DNA of 24,527 nucleotides. Origin: Desulfocapsa sp. (GTDB lineage: Bacteria; Desulfobacterota; Desulfobulbia; Desulfobulbales; Desulfocapsaceae). Both the position numbers and the translations under genes were made by a program. The notes below the pieces were generated by a model. It saw only the letters and a program-made list of their open reading frames with translations, was not told the DNA's origin and made no database searches. How positions within the stretch are numbered: position 1 is the first letter of the stretch; each line of letters begins with the position of its first letter. Positions 8,256-16,426 of the stretch are shown here, piece after piece. The stretch spans positions 1 to 24,527 of the forward strand of contig JAOZLI010000006.1 in the NCBI GenBank assembly GCA_029934915.1, in the 5' to 3' direction.

Positions 8256-9026
8256 TTATTTTTCCAGTAGAGAAGAAGGATGTTTTAGAAAATATTTAAG
8301 CCATTCGAACCCAAATTTCAGCAATTCGGTATCGGATTCCACAATTCTTCTTTTTTGGTTTTTAGGTAGGGTAAACCGATCAAGAAGCGAATGCTTAGCG
8401 ACGAGGAGACGAAAATTATCGATATCATAACATGTGGTAAATGCCATCTGCTGCTTTGCCCCACCACTCCCTTCACCTGCCCAGGGATTACTGCTGAATA
8501 CGGTATCAACTTCAGCCCAGAGATCATTCATCATATTGTAATCATCAAGCCTTTGATCACGTATCCATTTTTTTACCGTAAACTGTTTTTCTTCAGTATG
8601 ACCATGACAATATTCATCATTGGTTAATAAATAAAACTCCTTATTTTGTCCCTTTTCAGGAGACCTGTCAACTCCTCGCTCGAGAGGATATGTTCTACAC
8701 GCAGATGGTCTATCCATATATACACCACATCCATCATCTGTAAGAAATGGACATGCTTTCGTTTCATCTTCAACAAGTCTTAGCATAACTGCGGGGAAAT
8801 AGGGGTGGCTCACTCCCTTAACAATTCTTGTATAATTTTCCATAAATTCCTGGGAGGAAATCCCTAGGTTGCTTTTGAGCCGTAAAACATCATAGGGATA
8901 GAGGAACATATCAACTTTACGGCAGCAGACCATATAGCAATCGACACCATCATGACAGTGAAAAGGGAATTTTTCTTTTTTCCCTAAGGGATTCATACCT
9001 TCTGGGAATTGTTTTGTAGTATTCAT
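8256..9026 (-). CDS. YkgJ family cysteine cluster protein, function unknown
   Basis: Soluble 256-residue protein of the YkgJ / UPF0153 zinc- or iron-chelating domain family. The N-terminal half has the cluster C-x5-C-x3-CC (CHDGVDCYMVCC), then KACPFLTDDGCGVY and DRPSACRTYPLERG, the classic C-P-F-L...G-C-x-V-Y-x-x-R-P-x-x-C-R-x-Y-P pattern. The function of the family is not settled; metal binding is inferred from conserved cysteines. I choose the ATG at 9026-9024 (weak GGATGA site); the frame stays open to an ATG at 9098, but those 24 codons read through the rplQ terminator hairpin and T tract and give an artificial FFFIFF-rich leader. It stands alone between the terminator and rpsB, an uncommon place for such a gene. 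No clear own promoter is visible, so it may rely on read-through. Confidence 0.85.
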   Translation of the reverse strand: MNTTKQFPEGMNPLGKKEKFPFHCHDGVDCYMVCCRKVDMFLYPYDVLRLKSNLGISSQEFMENYTRIVKGVSHPYFPAVMLRLVEDETKACPFLTDDGCGVYMDRPSACRTYPLERGVDRSPEKGQNKEFYLLTNDEYCHGHTEEKQFTVKKWIRDQRLDDYNMMNDLWAEVDTVFSSNPWAGEGSGGAKQQMAFTTCYDIDNFRLLVAKHSLLDRFTLPKNQKRRIVESDTELLKFGFEWLKYFLKHPSSLLEK

Positions 9027-9068
9027 AAAATCATCCGTGTAAATGCAAAAAGAAGATAAAAAAAAGAT

Positions 9069-9106
9069 AAAAAAAAAGCTGATATGAAATAAATTCATAT
9101 CAGCTT
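9069..9106 (-). terminator. intrinsic terminator of the ribosomal protein / rpoA block
   Basis: On the minus strand a perfect 13-base stem (AAGCTGATATGAA with TTCATATCAGCTT, loop of 5) is followed directly by an unbroken T run and further T-rich sequence. It lies 22 bases after the rplQ stop. The plus strand has no T run after the stem, so it works in the minus direction only. This is the strongest terminator in the window. Confidence 0.92.
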
Positions 9107-9128
9107 AAAAAAAGTATTCTGGCGATAT

Positions 9129-9515
9129 TTATTCGTCGCTATCATCTCCACTATCTTCTGAGTAGCAAACAAGTTCAAGTATAGCCATTGGAGCTGCATC
9201 GCCTCGACGCTGTCCCGTCTGAATGATACGCGTGTATCCACCATTCCGATCAGCAAGTCTAAGTTGAATGTCATCAAAGAGTTTGGCCACAACATCACGA
9301 CTCTGAATAAAACTTAAGGCCTGACGTTTGGCATGAAGATCGCCACGCTTAGCAAGTGTAACCATCTTGTCGACAACCTTCCTAGCTTCTTTTGCTTTAG
9401 GAGTTGTTGTTACAATACGCTCATGCTCGAAAAGCGATGTTACCATGTTACGTAGCATTGCCTTCTTATGGGAGCCTGTGCGACCAAGCCTTTTTCCAGA
9501 TTTTCCGTGTCTCAT
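9129..9515 (-). CDS. rplQ: 50S ribosomal protein L17
   Basis: L17 binds 23S rRNA near the polypeptide exit tunnel. The 128-residue protein starts [25 protein letters not shown], with [30 protein letters not shown] and [24 protein letters not shown], all typical. An acidic tail, [11 protein letters not shown], ends the protein. GAGGATAG precedes the ATG. It is the last gene of the alpha operon, 58 bases after rpoA, and is followed by a strong terminator. Confidence 0.97.
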   Translation of the reverse strand: MRHGKSGKRLGRTGSHKKAMLRNMVTSLFEHERIVTTTPKAKEARKVVDKMVTLAKRGDLHAKRQALSFIQSRDVVAKLFDDIQLRLADRNGGYTRIIQTGQRRGDAAPMAILELVCYSEDSGDDSDE

Positions 9516-9530
9516 TATTCTATCCTCAAC

Positions 9531-9553
9531 TCAATTCAACCATATGGAATTGA
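9531..9553 (-). promoter_or_regulatory. inverted repeat between rpoA and rplQ
   Basis: Seven-base perfect inverted repeat (TCAATTC with GAATTGA, loop of 9) in the 58-base rpoA-rplQ gap. It ends some ten bases before the rplQ ribosome-binding site and could affect access to it. AT-rich, so possibly chance. Confidence 0.22.
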
Positions 9554-9573
9554 TGTGTCGTATGACTCTATTT

Positions 9574-10632
9574 TTATAATTCTTTCTCTTCGTCTTCTTC
9601 AGAAACTTCAGGTGGAGTCCAGTTGTCGATTTTCATACCGAGGGTAAGATCCATTTCTGCAAGAAGTGTTTTTATTTCATTTAAGGATTTGCGTCCGAAG
9701 TTTTTGGTCTTCAGCATTTCCTGATCCGTCCTGTGGGCCAGTTCGCCAATAAAATTAATATCGGCATTTTTCAAACAATTGGCAGAACGAACAGACAGCT
9801 CAAGATCTTCAACAGGCTTATTTAAATGAGGATTAAGTGGTGGTAAATCATCATTTTCATCCTCTTTAATCTCTGGTTCAACCTCTTTCTCATCAAAATT
9901 GATAAACGTAGTTAGTTGAAACTTTAAAATCTTGGCAGCATATGCAAGTGCATTTTCGGGCTTAACACTTCCATCCGTTTCAATTTCAATGGTCAGCTTA
10001 TCATAGTCAGTCTGTTGGCCAACACGAGCATTGGAAACATTATACTGAATTTGACGTATGGGGGTGAAAATTGCATCTATCGGAATCTGTCCAACAGCAA
10101 GGTCTTCTTTGTTCTGTTTTTCAGCTGGCTGATAGCCCTTTCCCCATTCCACTGTGAGCTCTGCATGAAAATCTATATCGCCAGTCAAAGTACAAATTAA
10201 CTGATCACCATTCATTACTTCAATATTTGCATTTCCAGCAATATCAGAAGCGGTGACAGCTCCAGGTCCTTTCTTATCAATTACGACTACCTGCTTCTCG
10301 CTTGAATGCAATTGAAGACGAACTTGTTTAAGATTAATAATAATCTCACTTACATCTTCTTTAACATCTTCCATGGAAGTAAATTCATGGAGAGCGCCTT
10401 CGATTTTGACGCTGGTAACTGCAGTTCCCTGTATAGATGAGAGCAGAATACGTCTTAATGAATTACCAATAGTAGCAGCAAAACCTCTTTCGAGCGGTTG
10501 GCAGATGAACTTTCCATAGGTCTCCGTATGCTTCTTCTTATCTACTTCCAGTGGTTCTGGCTGGATAAGTTCGTGCCAATTACGGTAAATAGGGAGAGTT
10601 TCTTCCGTATTCTCTTCAACAGTTTCAGTCAT
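9574..10632 (-). CDS. rpoA: DNA-directed RNA polymerase subunit alpha
   Basis: Alpha dimerises to nucleate RNA polymerase assembly, and its C-terminal domain contacts UP elements and activators. The 352-residue product has the N-terminal domain with [20 protein letters not shown] at 48-66, [12 protein letters not shown] and the 45-strand region, and the C-terminal domain from about 275: [14 protein letters not shown] (R282, N285, C286, K288, the DNA-contact residues) and [10 protein letters not shown]. Relative to E. coli it has about 16 extra N-terminal residues (acidic, TVEENTEET), a long acidic interdomain linker (250-265) and an acidic tail (SEEDEEKEL). It sits between rpsD and rplQ as in most alpha operons. 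Confidence 0.97.
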   Translation of the reverse strand: MTETVEENTEETLPIYRNWHELIQPEPLEVDKKKHTETYGKFICQPLERGFAATIGNSLRRILLSSIQGTAVTSVKIEGALHEFTSMEDVKEDVSEIIINLKQVRLQLHSSEKQVVVIDKKGPGAVTASDIAGNANIEVMNGDQLICTLTGDIDFHAELTVEWGKGYQPAEKQNKEDLAVGQIPIDAIFTPIRQIQYNVSNARVGQQTDYDKLTIEIETDGSVKPENALAYAAKILKFQLTTFINFDEKEVEPEIKEDENDDLPPLNPHLNKPVEDLELSVRSANCLKNADINFIGELAHRTDQEMLKTKNFGRKSLNEIKTLLAEMDLTLGMKIDNWTPPEVSEEDEEKEL

Positions 10633-10689
10633 GAGTTTCCTACTTTCAGGTTTGCAATAAAAGTATAACGTTAGCTGATTTTACAAATA

Positions 10690-11319
10690 TTATTTAGAAT
10701 AAAGCTCAACGATGAGCTGTTCCTGAATCGGCATTGTAATTTCTTCACGGTTTGGTAGAGCCTTAACCGTAGCCTTGAAAGCGTCTTTGTCGAGTTCTAG
10801 CCAACTTGGAATTCCACGTCTGGCGACAGCTTCCATAGATTCTACAAGGAATTTGTTGGTTCTGCTTTTTTCCTTAATAGTAATCACATCGTTAACTGAA
10901 ATCAAAAAGGATGGTATATTAACCTTCTTACCATTCACTTGAATGTGATTGTGACGAACCAACTGCCTGGCCTGCTTGCGAGACGATGAGAATCCCAGTC
11001 TAAATATAGAATTATCAAGTCTACGCTCAAGCAGAATTAACAGGTTTTCACCGGTAATACCTTTCTGCAAATCAGCTTTGTGGAAATAGTTACGGAATTG
11101 TCCTTCGAGCATTCCGTAAATATTTTTGACTTTTTGTTTTTCTCTTAACTGAATCGCGTAATCAGATACTTTTCTAAAACGTGATTGTCCGTGTTGCCCT
11201 GGTCCAAACGCTCTTCTCTCAAAGGAACACTTATCTGAATAACAGCGATCACCTTTGAGGTATAATTTCAGATTTTCTCTTCTGCAACGACGACATGCAG
11301 GCCCTGTATATCTAGCCAC
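10690..11319 (-). CDS. rpsD: 30S ribosomal protein S4, zinc-binding form
   Basis: S4 is a primary 16S rRNA binder that starts 30S assembly; in E. coli it represses the alpha operon. The 209-residue protein begins [20 protein letters not shown] and holds the four zinc cysteines C9, C12, C26 and C31, then [11 protein letters not shown] and an S4 RNA-binding domain near 100-160 ([38 protein letters not shown]). The start is GTG (11319-11317), six bases after CGGAG. The gene is 63 bases after rpsK, with a small hairpin in the gap. Confidence 0.97.
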   Translation of the reverse strand: MARYTGPACRRCRRENLKLYLKGDRCYSDKCSFERRAFGPGQHGQSRFRKVSDYAIQLREKQKVKNIYGMLEGQFRNYFHKADLQKGITGENLLILLERRLDNSIFRLGFSSSRKQARQLVRHNHIQVNGKKVNIPSFLISVNDVITIKEKSRTNKFLVESMEAVARRGIPSWLELDKDAFKATVKALPNREEITMPIQEQLIVELYSK

Positions 11320-11346
11320 TACGTTCTCCGATTATAATTGTATATA

Positions 11347-11362
11347 TATCTACAAATAGATA
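11347..11362 (-). promoter_or_regulatory. stem-loop upstream of rpsD
   Basis: Perfect 6-base stem TATCTA/TAGATA with a 4-base loop in the AT-rich rpsK-rpsD gap, about 28 bases before the rpsD GTG. It contains only AT-rich pairs apart from one GC pair, so its stability is low and function uncertain. Confidence 0.22.
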
Positions 11363-11382
11363 AATTAGTTAAACAAGATCAA

Positions 11383-11781
11383 TTAAACCCGACGACGCTT
11401 AGGTGGTTTACAACCATTATGCGGTACGGGAGTAACATCTACAATTTTGCTGACTTCAAATCTTGTATTTATTAATGCTCTAAGGGCAGCTTCTCTGCCA
11501 GGTCCAGGTCCTTTAACACGAACCTCAACCTTTCTCATTCCCATATCCATAGCTTTATCTGCAGCTTCAGCCATAGCTTTTTGCGCTGCAAAAGGGGTGG
11601 ATTTACGAGATCCTTTAAAGCCTAATACTCCTGAAGAACACCAGGCAACTGCATTACCCTGTTTATCAGAAATAGTTACAATTGTATTATTAAATGTGGA
11701 ATAAATAAAAATAATACCCTCGGGTACATTCTTTTTAACTCTTTTACGTGAGCCTGATCCACTTCGTTTTGCACCAGCCAT
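11383..11781 (-). CDS. rpsK: 30S ribosomal protein S11
   Basis: S11 lies on the 30S platform near the mRNA exit and Shine-Dalgarno helix. The 132-residue product has [61 protein letters not shown] and the conserved C-terminus [17 protein letters not shown]. Length and start ([14 protein letters not shown]) fit the family. It follows rpsM by 21 bases. Confidence 0.97.
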   Translation of the reverse strand: MAGAKRSGSGSRKRVKKNVPEGIIFIYSTFNNTIVTISDKQGNAVAWCSSGVLGFKGSRKSTPFAAQKAMAEAADKAMDMGMRKVEVRVKGPGPGREAALRALINTRFEVSKIVDVTPVPHNGCKPPKRRRV

Positions 11782-11802
11782 TCTTACACCTGTTTCAATA
11801 TA

Positions 11803-12171
11803 TTATTTAGAGCGAGCAGCAGCACCACGACGGGGACCTTTGCGAGTTCTAGAATTGTTTTTCGTGTTCTGTCCGCGGACAGGGAGACCCATACGATGCC
11901 GTCTACCGCGATACGAACCAGAGTCAGTAAGACGCTTAATATCCATGGATACCTCGCGACGCCGATCACCCTCAACCGTATACTCACTTTCGATAATCTT
12001 TCTGATTCTAGTGATATCATCACCAACAAGATCGTCGCTATTCATTGTATGAGGCAGATCCACTTTGTCGAGTATTTGCCTTGCTGAGGTCAGTCCGATA
12101 CCATGAATATAAGTAAGTGAACGATCCATATGTTTGTTTTTAGGAAGATCTACTCCCGCTATACGTGCCAA
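11803..12171 (-). CDS. rpsM: 30S ribosomal protein S13
   Basis: S13 in the 30S head contacts the 50S subunit (bridges B1a/B1b) and the P-site tRNA. The 122-residue protein starts MARIAGVDLPKNKHMDRSLTYIHGIG, with TSARQIL, RREVSMDIKRLTDSGSYRG, RHRMGLPVRGQNTKNNSRTRKG and a basic tail. The start codon is TTG (12171-12169), with AAGGAG eight bases upstream; no in-frame ATG gives the family N-terminus. It opens the alpha operon part of the block, 55 bases after rpmJ. Confidence 0.96.
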   Translation of the reverse strand: MARIAGVDLPKNKHMDRSLTYIHGIGLTSARQILDKVDLPHTMNSDDLVGDDITRIRKIIESEYTVEGDRRREVSMDIKRLTDSGSYRGRRHRMGLPVRGQNTKNNSRTRKGPRRGAAARSK

Positions 12172-12194
12172 AATACGTACTCCTTAAAGAATAA

Positions 12195-12211
12195 TTCAGT
12201 ATTATACTGAA
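12195..12211 (-). promoter_or_regulatory. palindrome with TATAAT upstream of rpsM
   Basis: Perfect 7-base inverted repeat TTCAGTA/TACTGAA with a 3-base centre, in the rpmJ-rpsM gap. Its middle reads TATAAT on the minus strand, an ideal -10, but no good -35 is spaced correctly. As RNA it gives a hairpin followed by TTATTCTTT just before the rpsM ribosome-binding site. Promoter, weak attenuator and leader element are all possible. Confidence 0.35.
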
Positions 12212-12226
12212 AACGTTATGAGTTGA

Positions 12227-12340
12227 TTAGCCTTGGCGCTGCTTATGCTTTTTAACCTTGCAGCTTACCCGAACAACGCCTTTGCGTTTAAAGACTTTAC
12301 AATCACTACACATTTTTTTGACAGATGATCTGACTTTCAT
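12227..12340 (-). CDS. rpmJ: 50S ribosomal protein L36, zinc-binding form
   Basis: This 37-residue gene reads [20 protein letters not shown], then [18 protein letters not shown]36 is the smallest large-subunit protein and organises 23S rRNA near helices 89 and 97. The zinc ligands C11, C14, C27 and H32 are all present, so this is the C+ form. It sits 12 bases after infA and 55 before rpsM, the usual infA-rpmJ-rpsM order. Confidence 0.96.
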   Translation of the reverse strand: MKVRSSVKKMCSDCKVFKRKGVVRVSCKVKKHKQRQG

Positions 12341-12352
12341 GTGATTACTCTC

Positions 12353-12589
12353 TTATTTTTTCTTTTTATTGTTCTTTGCCCTGAAGGTGACCCTTCCCCT
12401 GGTTAAATCATAAGGGGAGAGTTCAATGGTAACACGATCACCTGGCAGGATCTTGATAAAATGCATACGCATTTTACCGGAAATATGGGCAAGAACTTTG
12501 TGACCATTATCGAGTTCAACGCGAAACATCGCATTGGGTAATGGCTCTATTATAGTTCCTTCGACTTCAATGGCTTCTTCTTTGGCCAT
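12353..12589 (-). CDS. infA: translation initiation factor IF-1
   Basis: IF1 binds the 30S A site during initiation. The 78-residue OB-fold protein reads [59 protein letters not shown] and [12 protein letters not shown]. The start is the ATG at 12589, with AGGAG eight bases upstream; an in-frame ATG at 12610 has no such site. It is slightly longer than usual (about 72) because of a lysine-rich tail. It lies 83 bases after map. Confidence 0.96.
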   Translation of the reverse strand: MAKEEAIEVEGTIIEPLPNAMFRVELDNGHKVLAHISGKMRMHFIKILPGDRVTIELSPYDLTRGRVTFRAKNNKKKK

Positions 12590-12650
12590 AATTTTACTCC
12601 TGAATCGCATGCGTCAGATCACAAATCGGACGAATATAATACATCTAAAC

Positions 12651-12674
12651 AAAAAAGAGAAGGTTTATTTCTCT
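12651..12674 (-). terminator. weak terminator-like hairpin after map
   Basis: On the minus strand AGAGAA-7 base loop-TTCTCT is followed by five T, overlapping the map stop codon. The 6-base stem has few GC pairs, so at most it would thin transcription from secY-map into infA. AT-rich chance is a real alternative. Confidence 0.25.
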
Positions 12675-13473
12675 ATTTATCTGAAAAATCACTCCTGTCA
12701 CTTAAGACAAGAGGACCATTTGCTGTTACCGCAATTGAATGTTCAAAATGCGCTGATACTTTTTTATCGGCTGTGATAACTGTCCAGCCGTCACGTAAAA
12801 CCTTTACCTTATGGGTACCAAGATTTACCATAGGTTCAACTGCAACCACCATACCTTCTATCAGTCTGGGGGTTTGCCCTTTCGAAATAAAATTTGGAAT
12901 CTCAGGTCCCTCGTGAAGAGAGTTACCTATTCCATGTCCGACAAATTGTCGAACAATGGAATATCCATTTTTTTCTGCATGGCTTTGAACTGCTCGAGAA
13001 ATATCAGCTACCCTGTTACCAGGAACAATTTCTTTGATAGCAAGCTCGAGGGATTCTTTCGTTACACGTAAAAGATCATGAACTGGCTTCTTTATTTTAC
13101 CAACGGGTATTGTAACAGCAGAGTCGCCATAAAATCCTTTATAACAGACTCCAAAATCAACGGAAAGCACATCACCTTTTTTTAGTTTTCGTTTCCTACT
13201 GGGTATTCCATGAACAACTTCTTCATTGATGGAGACACAGAGACTACTAGGAAAGCCATGGTACCCTTTAAATGCCGGCGTTGAATTACGTTTTCTACAT
13301 AAATCTTCGGCCAGGCAATCAAGTTCGAAGGTTGTAATTCCTGGCTCAACTACATCAAATAGCATGGAAAGCGTTTCTGCGACAATCTGATTAGCGTCCC
13401 GCATGATCTTGATTTCATCGGTAGTCTTAACCAAAATTGGTTTTGCTGTTTGTTTTCGCTCTCCCCCTGTCAT
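12673..13473 (-). CDS. map: type I methionine aminopeptidase
   Basis: Removes the initiator methionine from nascent proteins at the ribosome exit. The 266-residue pita-bread enzyme has all five metal ligands: D106 (SVDFG), D117 (YGDSAV), H180 (VGHGIG), E213 (VEPMV) and E244 (FEHS), plus the substrate histidine H88 (VVHGIPS) and the cysteine of SLCVSINEE. About 14 N-terminal residues (MTGGERKQTAKPIL) precede the usual start region; AGGA stands seven bases before the chosen ATG. It lies 12 bases after secY; adenylate kinase, often placed between the two, is absent here. Confidence 0.96.
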   Translation of the reverse strand: MTGGERKQTAKPILVKTTDEIKIMRDANQIVAETLSMLFDVVEPGITTFELDCLAEDLCRKRNSTPAFKGYHGFPSSLCVSINEEVVHGIPSRKRKLKKGDVLSVDFGVCYKGFYGDSAVTIPVGKIKKPVHDLLRVTKESLELAIKEIVPGNRVADISRAVQSHAEKNGYSIVRQFVGHGIGNSLHEGPEIPNFISKGQTPRLIEGMVVAVEPMVNLGTHKVKVLRDGWTVITADKKVSAHFEHSIAVTANGPLVLSDRSDFSDK

Positions 13474-13485
13474 AATGGATCCTGG

Positions 13486-14781
13486 TTATTTCTTTCCAGG
13501 AGACTTCATAAAACCATCATAACTGGTCATTACCATCTGGGACTGCACCTGAGATATAGTATCAATTGCAACACCTACGATAATGAGCAACGCAGTTCCA
13601 CCAAAATAAAAGGGTAGATTAAACTTAGCAATCAATACAGTAGGTAGAACACATACAGCACTTAAATATATGGCACCAACTACTGTAAGCCTGGTGAGTA
13701 CTCTATCAATAAAATCAGCTGTTTTTCGTCCTGGACGAATACCAGGAACAAAACCACCATTTTTCTTTAAATTCTCAGCAACGTCATCTGGTTTAAATGT
13801 AACTGCGGTATAAAAGAAACAGAAGAACACGATCATCGCGATGTACAACATATAGTACCAAATGGTACCCGGTGACATCGCAGCTGAAACCTGCTGAACC
13901 CAGTCTACCTGTATAAAACCACCAATGGTCGCAGGAAACATCATGATAGATGATGCAAAGATTGGTGGAATAACCCCGGCGATATTAATCTTTAAGGGTA
14001 GATGGGAACTTTGTCCACCATATACTTTTCTTCCAACTACACGTTTTGCGTATTGAATCGGAATCCTTCTTTGGGCCGTTTCGAAAAAGACAATAATAGC
14101 AACAACACCTATCATGAATGCTATAATAAGAGGCACAAAAAAGAGTGTTATTTCACCAGCTTTAATCAATTGAAATGAATTGAGTAGAGCAGATGGTCCG
14201 CGTGCGACAATACCAGCAAAGATTATGAGTGAGATGCCATTGCCTATGCCTCGCTCAGTCATCTGTTCACCAAGCCACATAATAAATGAGGTGCCAGCGG
14301 TGAGCGTGAGCATAGTCATCAAAACAAAGGGCATACCAGGATTCAGAACGATTGGTTCTCCTCCTGGTCCAGTCATACTTTGTAAACCAGTAGCTATAAA
14401 AGTACCTTGAATGATACTTAAACCAACTGTGCCATACCGAGTATATTGCGTGATTTTCCGTTGGCCAGCTTGTCCCTCTTTCTTTAATGTCTCAAGCTGT
14501 GGGATGACTACAGTCAACAACTGGATGATAATAGAAGCGGAAATGTAGGGCATGATACCGAGGGCAAATATAGAGAAATTCTCTAAGGCGCCACCGGAAA
14601 ACATGTTAAACATACCAAATATATTACCTGCATTTTTAGCAAAAAATGCGGCAAGTGCCTCTCCATTTATTCCTGGAGTTGGCACCTGTACACCCATTCT
14701 ATACACAGCCAGCATGGCAAGTGTAAAGAAGATCTTCTTCCTGAGTTCAGTATTCTTTGCTGCGTTCTGCAGTCCGCTCAT
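13486..14781 (-). CDS. secY: preprotein translocase subunit SecY
   Basis: SecY is the protein-conducting channel of the inner membrane. The 431-residue protein begins in a cytoplasmic stretch and has ten membrane helices; visible marks are YRMGVQVPTPGING, the plug-region FSGGALENFSIFALGIMPYISASI, EGQAGQRKITQYTRYGTV, MWLGEQMTERGIGNGIS, ETAQRRIPIQYAKR, LPLKINIAGVIPPIFASS and the cytoplasmic loop NGGFVPGIRPG-R-T. Length fits the family (430-440). Its start lies three bases after the rplO stop, and map follows by 12 bases. Confidence 0.97.
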   Translation of the reverse strand: MSGLQNAAKNTELRKKIFFTLAMLAVYRMGVQVPTPGINGEALAAFFAKNAGNIFGMFNMFSGGALENFSIFALGIMPYISASIIIQLLTVVIPQLETLKKEGQAGQRKITQYTRYGTVGLSIIQGTFIATGLQSMTGPGGEPIVLNPGMPFVLMTMLTLTAGTSFIMWLGEQMTERGIGNGISLIIFAGIVARGPSALLNSFQLIKAGEITLFFVPLIIAFMIGVVAIIVFFETAQRRIPIQYAKRVVGRKVYGGQSSHLPLKINIAGVIPPIFASSIMMFPATIGGFIQVDWVQQVSAAMSPGTIWYYMLYIAMIVFFCFFYTAVTFKPDDVAENLKKNGGFVPGIRPGRKTADFIDRVLTRLTVVGAIYLSAVCVLPTVLIAKFNLPFYFGGTALLIIVGVAIDTISQVQSQMVMTSYDGFMKSPGKK

Positions 14782-14784
14782 AAT

Positions 14785-15234
14785 CTATTCCGTGATCGCT
14801 TCTACAACTTTTCCGCCGGCTGCTTCAATCTTTGATTTCGCCCCGGCACTAACCTTATCGACAGTTACAGTAACAGCCTGCTTAATTTCGCCATTGGCGA
14901 GAATTTTGACCGGTAATCCTTTATTTGCAATTCCCAGTTCAATAAGTGACGCTGTAGTTACATTACTGGCATCTTCAAGTTTATCTAATTGGCTAAGAGA
15001 AACTAGAGTAAATTTGGTTTTATTTATATTGGTAAAACCGCGTTTCGGCAAACGTCTTTGCAAAGGCATCTGACCACCCTCAAATCCTGGCTTAATACCA
15101 GATCCTGAGCGTGATTTGAATCCTTTGTGACCACGACCAGCGGTTTTTCCATGACCACTACCAGGGCCACGTCCTAGACGTTTTCGCTGCTTTCTAGCTC
15201 CCTTATTAGGGGAAAGATTTCCTAAATTTATCAT
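14785..15234 (-). CDS. rplO: 50S ribosomal protein L15
   Basis: L15 is an assembly protein deep in the 50S subunit. The 149-residue protein begins MINLGNLSPNKGARKQRKRLGRGPGSGHGKTAGRGHKG, with GFEGGQMPLQRRLPKRGF and a C-terminal domain NVTTASLIELGI...VKILANGEI...AGAKSKIEAAGGKV. The ATG at 15234 has GAGGAGG seven bases upstream; the frame is open further upstream but those codons belong to the rpmD region. The rpmD stop lies one base away, so translation is probably coupled. Confidence 0.97.
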   Translation of the reverse strand: MINLGNLSPNKGARKQRKRLGRGPGSGHGKTAGRGHKGFKSRSGSGIKPGFEGGQMPLQRRLPKRGFTNINKTKFTLVSLSQLDKLEDASNVTTASLIELGIANKGLPVKILANGEIKQAVTVTVDKVSAGAKSKIEAAGGKVVEAITE

Positions 15235-15235
15235 T

Positions 15236-15418
15236 TTAAACCTCCTCGACACGGACAAGATGTGCAACCTTATTAAGCATACCACGAATTTCAGGGGTAT
15301 CCTTACGGGTTACACATTTTTGCATTTTTGTCAGTCCAAGACCTGTAAGTGTTGCATGTATTTTCTTGGTACTGCCTATTCCGCTCTTTACGAGAGTAAA
15401 TGTGATTGTATCAGACAT
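15236..15418 (-). CDS. rpmD: 50S ribosomal protein L30
   Basis: A 60-residue product, MSDTITFTLVKSGIGSTKKIHATLTGLGLTKMQ, then DTPEIRGMLNKVAHLVRVEEV, the standard L30 pattern in which a short peptide ends with a valine-rich strand. It is in the usual place between rpsE and rplO. The ribosome-binding site is AAGGTAG. The last codons contain the ribosome-binding site of rplO. Confidence 0.95.
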   Translation of the reverse strand: MSDTITFTLVKSGIGSTKKIHATLTGLGLTKMQKCVTRKDTPEIRGMLNKVAHLVRVEEV

Positions 15419-15482
15419 TTGACTACCTTATTATATGAAAGTTCGCTCAAGTAGTGAGTATTTTATGCTATCTGTTGAACAA

Positions 15483-15995
15483 TCAGGCCTGAATATCTTC
15501 GACGGTTTTACCGCGCATCGCCGCAATTTTTTCTGCAGAGCGAAGAGATTGTAGACCTTCAAGTGTTGCTTTTACCATATTGTGAGGGTTGTGAGATCCA
15601 AGACATTTCGTTAGGACATTTTTCACACCAACTGCTTCGAGCACCGCACGAACAGGTCCACCAGCAATAAGCCCAGTACCTTCAGATGCAGGCTTCAGAA
15701 GCACTTTACCAGCGCCATATCTTCCTATAACCTGATGTGGAATAGAAACATCTGTAATGGAGTAAGAAGTCATATCCTTTCTTGCCTTCTCAACACCTTT
15801 ACGGATAGCCTCGGGTACAAGATTGGCTTTGCCAAGTCCATACCCAATTTTACCTTTACCGTCACCAACAACAACAATGGCACTGAAACTAAACCGACGT
15901 CCACCTTTTACAACTTTAGCGACACGGTTAATAAATACGATTTTTTCTATGAATTCGTCAGAACTCTCGTTCCTGGAACGTTTAAAATCAGCCAA
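15483..15995 (-). CDS. rpsE: 30S ribosomal protein S5
   Basis: S5 shapes the mRNA entry and decoding fidelity region. The 170-residue product has [44 protein letters not shown] in its double-stranded RNA-binding-like domain and [40 protein letters not shown], and [13 protein letters not shown]. The start is TTG (15995-15993), giving [10 protein letters not shown]; a G-rich GGGGGTG lies seven bases before, weaker than usual. Codons downstream offer no better start. The 64-base gap to rpmD holds a TATAAT-like hexamer without a -35. Confidence 0.95.
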   Translation of the reverse strand: MADFKRSRNESSDEFIEKIVFINRVAKVVKGGRRFSFSAIVVVGDGKGKIGYGLGKANLVPEAIRKGVEKARKDMTSYSITDVSIPHQVIGRYGAGKVLLKPASEGTGLIAGGPVRAVLEAVGVKNVLTKCLGSHNPHNMVKATLEGLQSLRSAEKIAAMRGKTVEDIQA

Positions 15996-16016
15996 GGGAC
16001 ACCCCCGTAATGTTCA

Positions 16017-16379
16017 TTAAAATTGAAGTCCACCTTCCCGAGCTCCCTCGGAAAGTGCCTTCACTCTACCGTGATAAATATAACCGCCACGATCAAAGGT
16101 AACCTTGCTTACACCTGCTGTTTTTGCAGCTTCTGCCAGTAAAATTCCAACCTTTTTTGCACTTTCGGTTTTATCACTTCCTGCGCCTTCAAAAGCTTTA
16201 TCAGTGGTGGACATGGAGACAAGCGTTCTGCCTACTGAATCATCAATGATCTGTGCGTAAATATGTTTATTGCTTTTAAAGACTCTAAGACGCGGTTGAT
16301 CACTTGTACCAGTGATCTTTTTGCGAATGCGTCGGACTCGATTAGCCCTGGCTGTTGTCTTAGGATTCGTCTTAGCCAT
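16017..16379 (-). CDS. rplR: 50S ribosomal protein L18
   Basis: L18 binds 5S rRNA and places it in the central protuberance. The 120-residue basic protein has [87 protein letters not shown], the full family pattern. It lies 47 bases after rplF and 21 before rpsE. Confidence 0.97.
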   Translation of the reverse strand: MAKTNPKTTARANRVRRIRKKITGTSDQPRLRVFKSNKHIYAQIIDDSVGRTLVSMSTTDKAFEGAGSDKTESAKKVGILLAEAAKTAGVSKVTFDRGGYIYHGRVKALSEGAREGGLQF

Positions 16380-16426
16380 TTTTCCTTACCATAATTGTAG
16401 AAACAACAATCAACGATGACTGTTAG

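Noticed and set aside
11332-11337. TATAAT hexamer upstream of rpsD
   Set aside because: No -35 hexamer at proper spacing, and the predicted start would leave almost no leader before the GTG. AT-rich spacer chance is likelier.
12606-12613. CGCATGCG palindrome in the map-infA gap
   Set aside because: Short eight-base palindrome without context; expected by chance.
14552-15073. Open frame of 173 codons on the plus strand
   Set aside because: It lies antisense to secY and rplO, both certain genes. No domain or proper ribosome-binding site was seen.
15419-15482. TATAAT-like hexamer in the rpsE-rpmD gap
   Set aside because: No matching -35 element at 16-18 bases; the gap is a normal intra-operon spacer.
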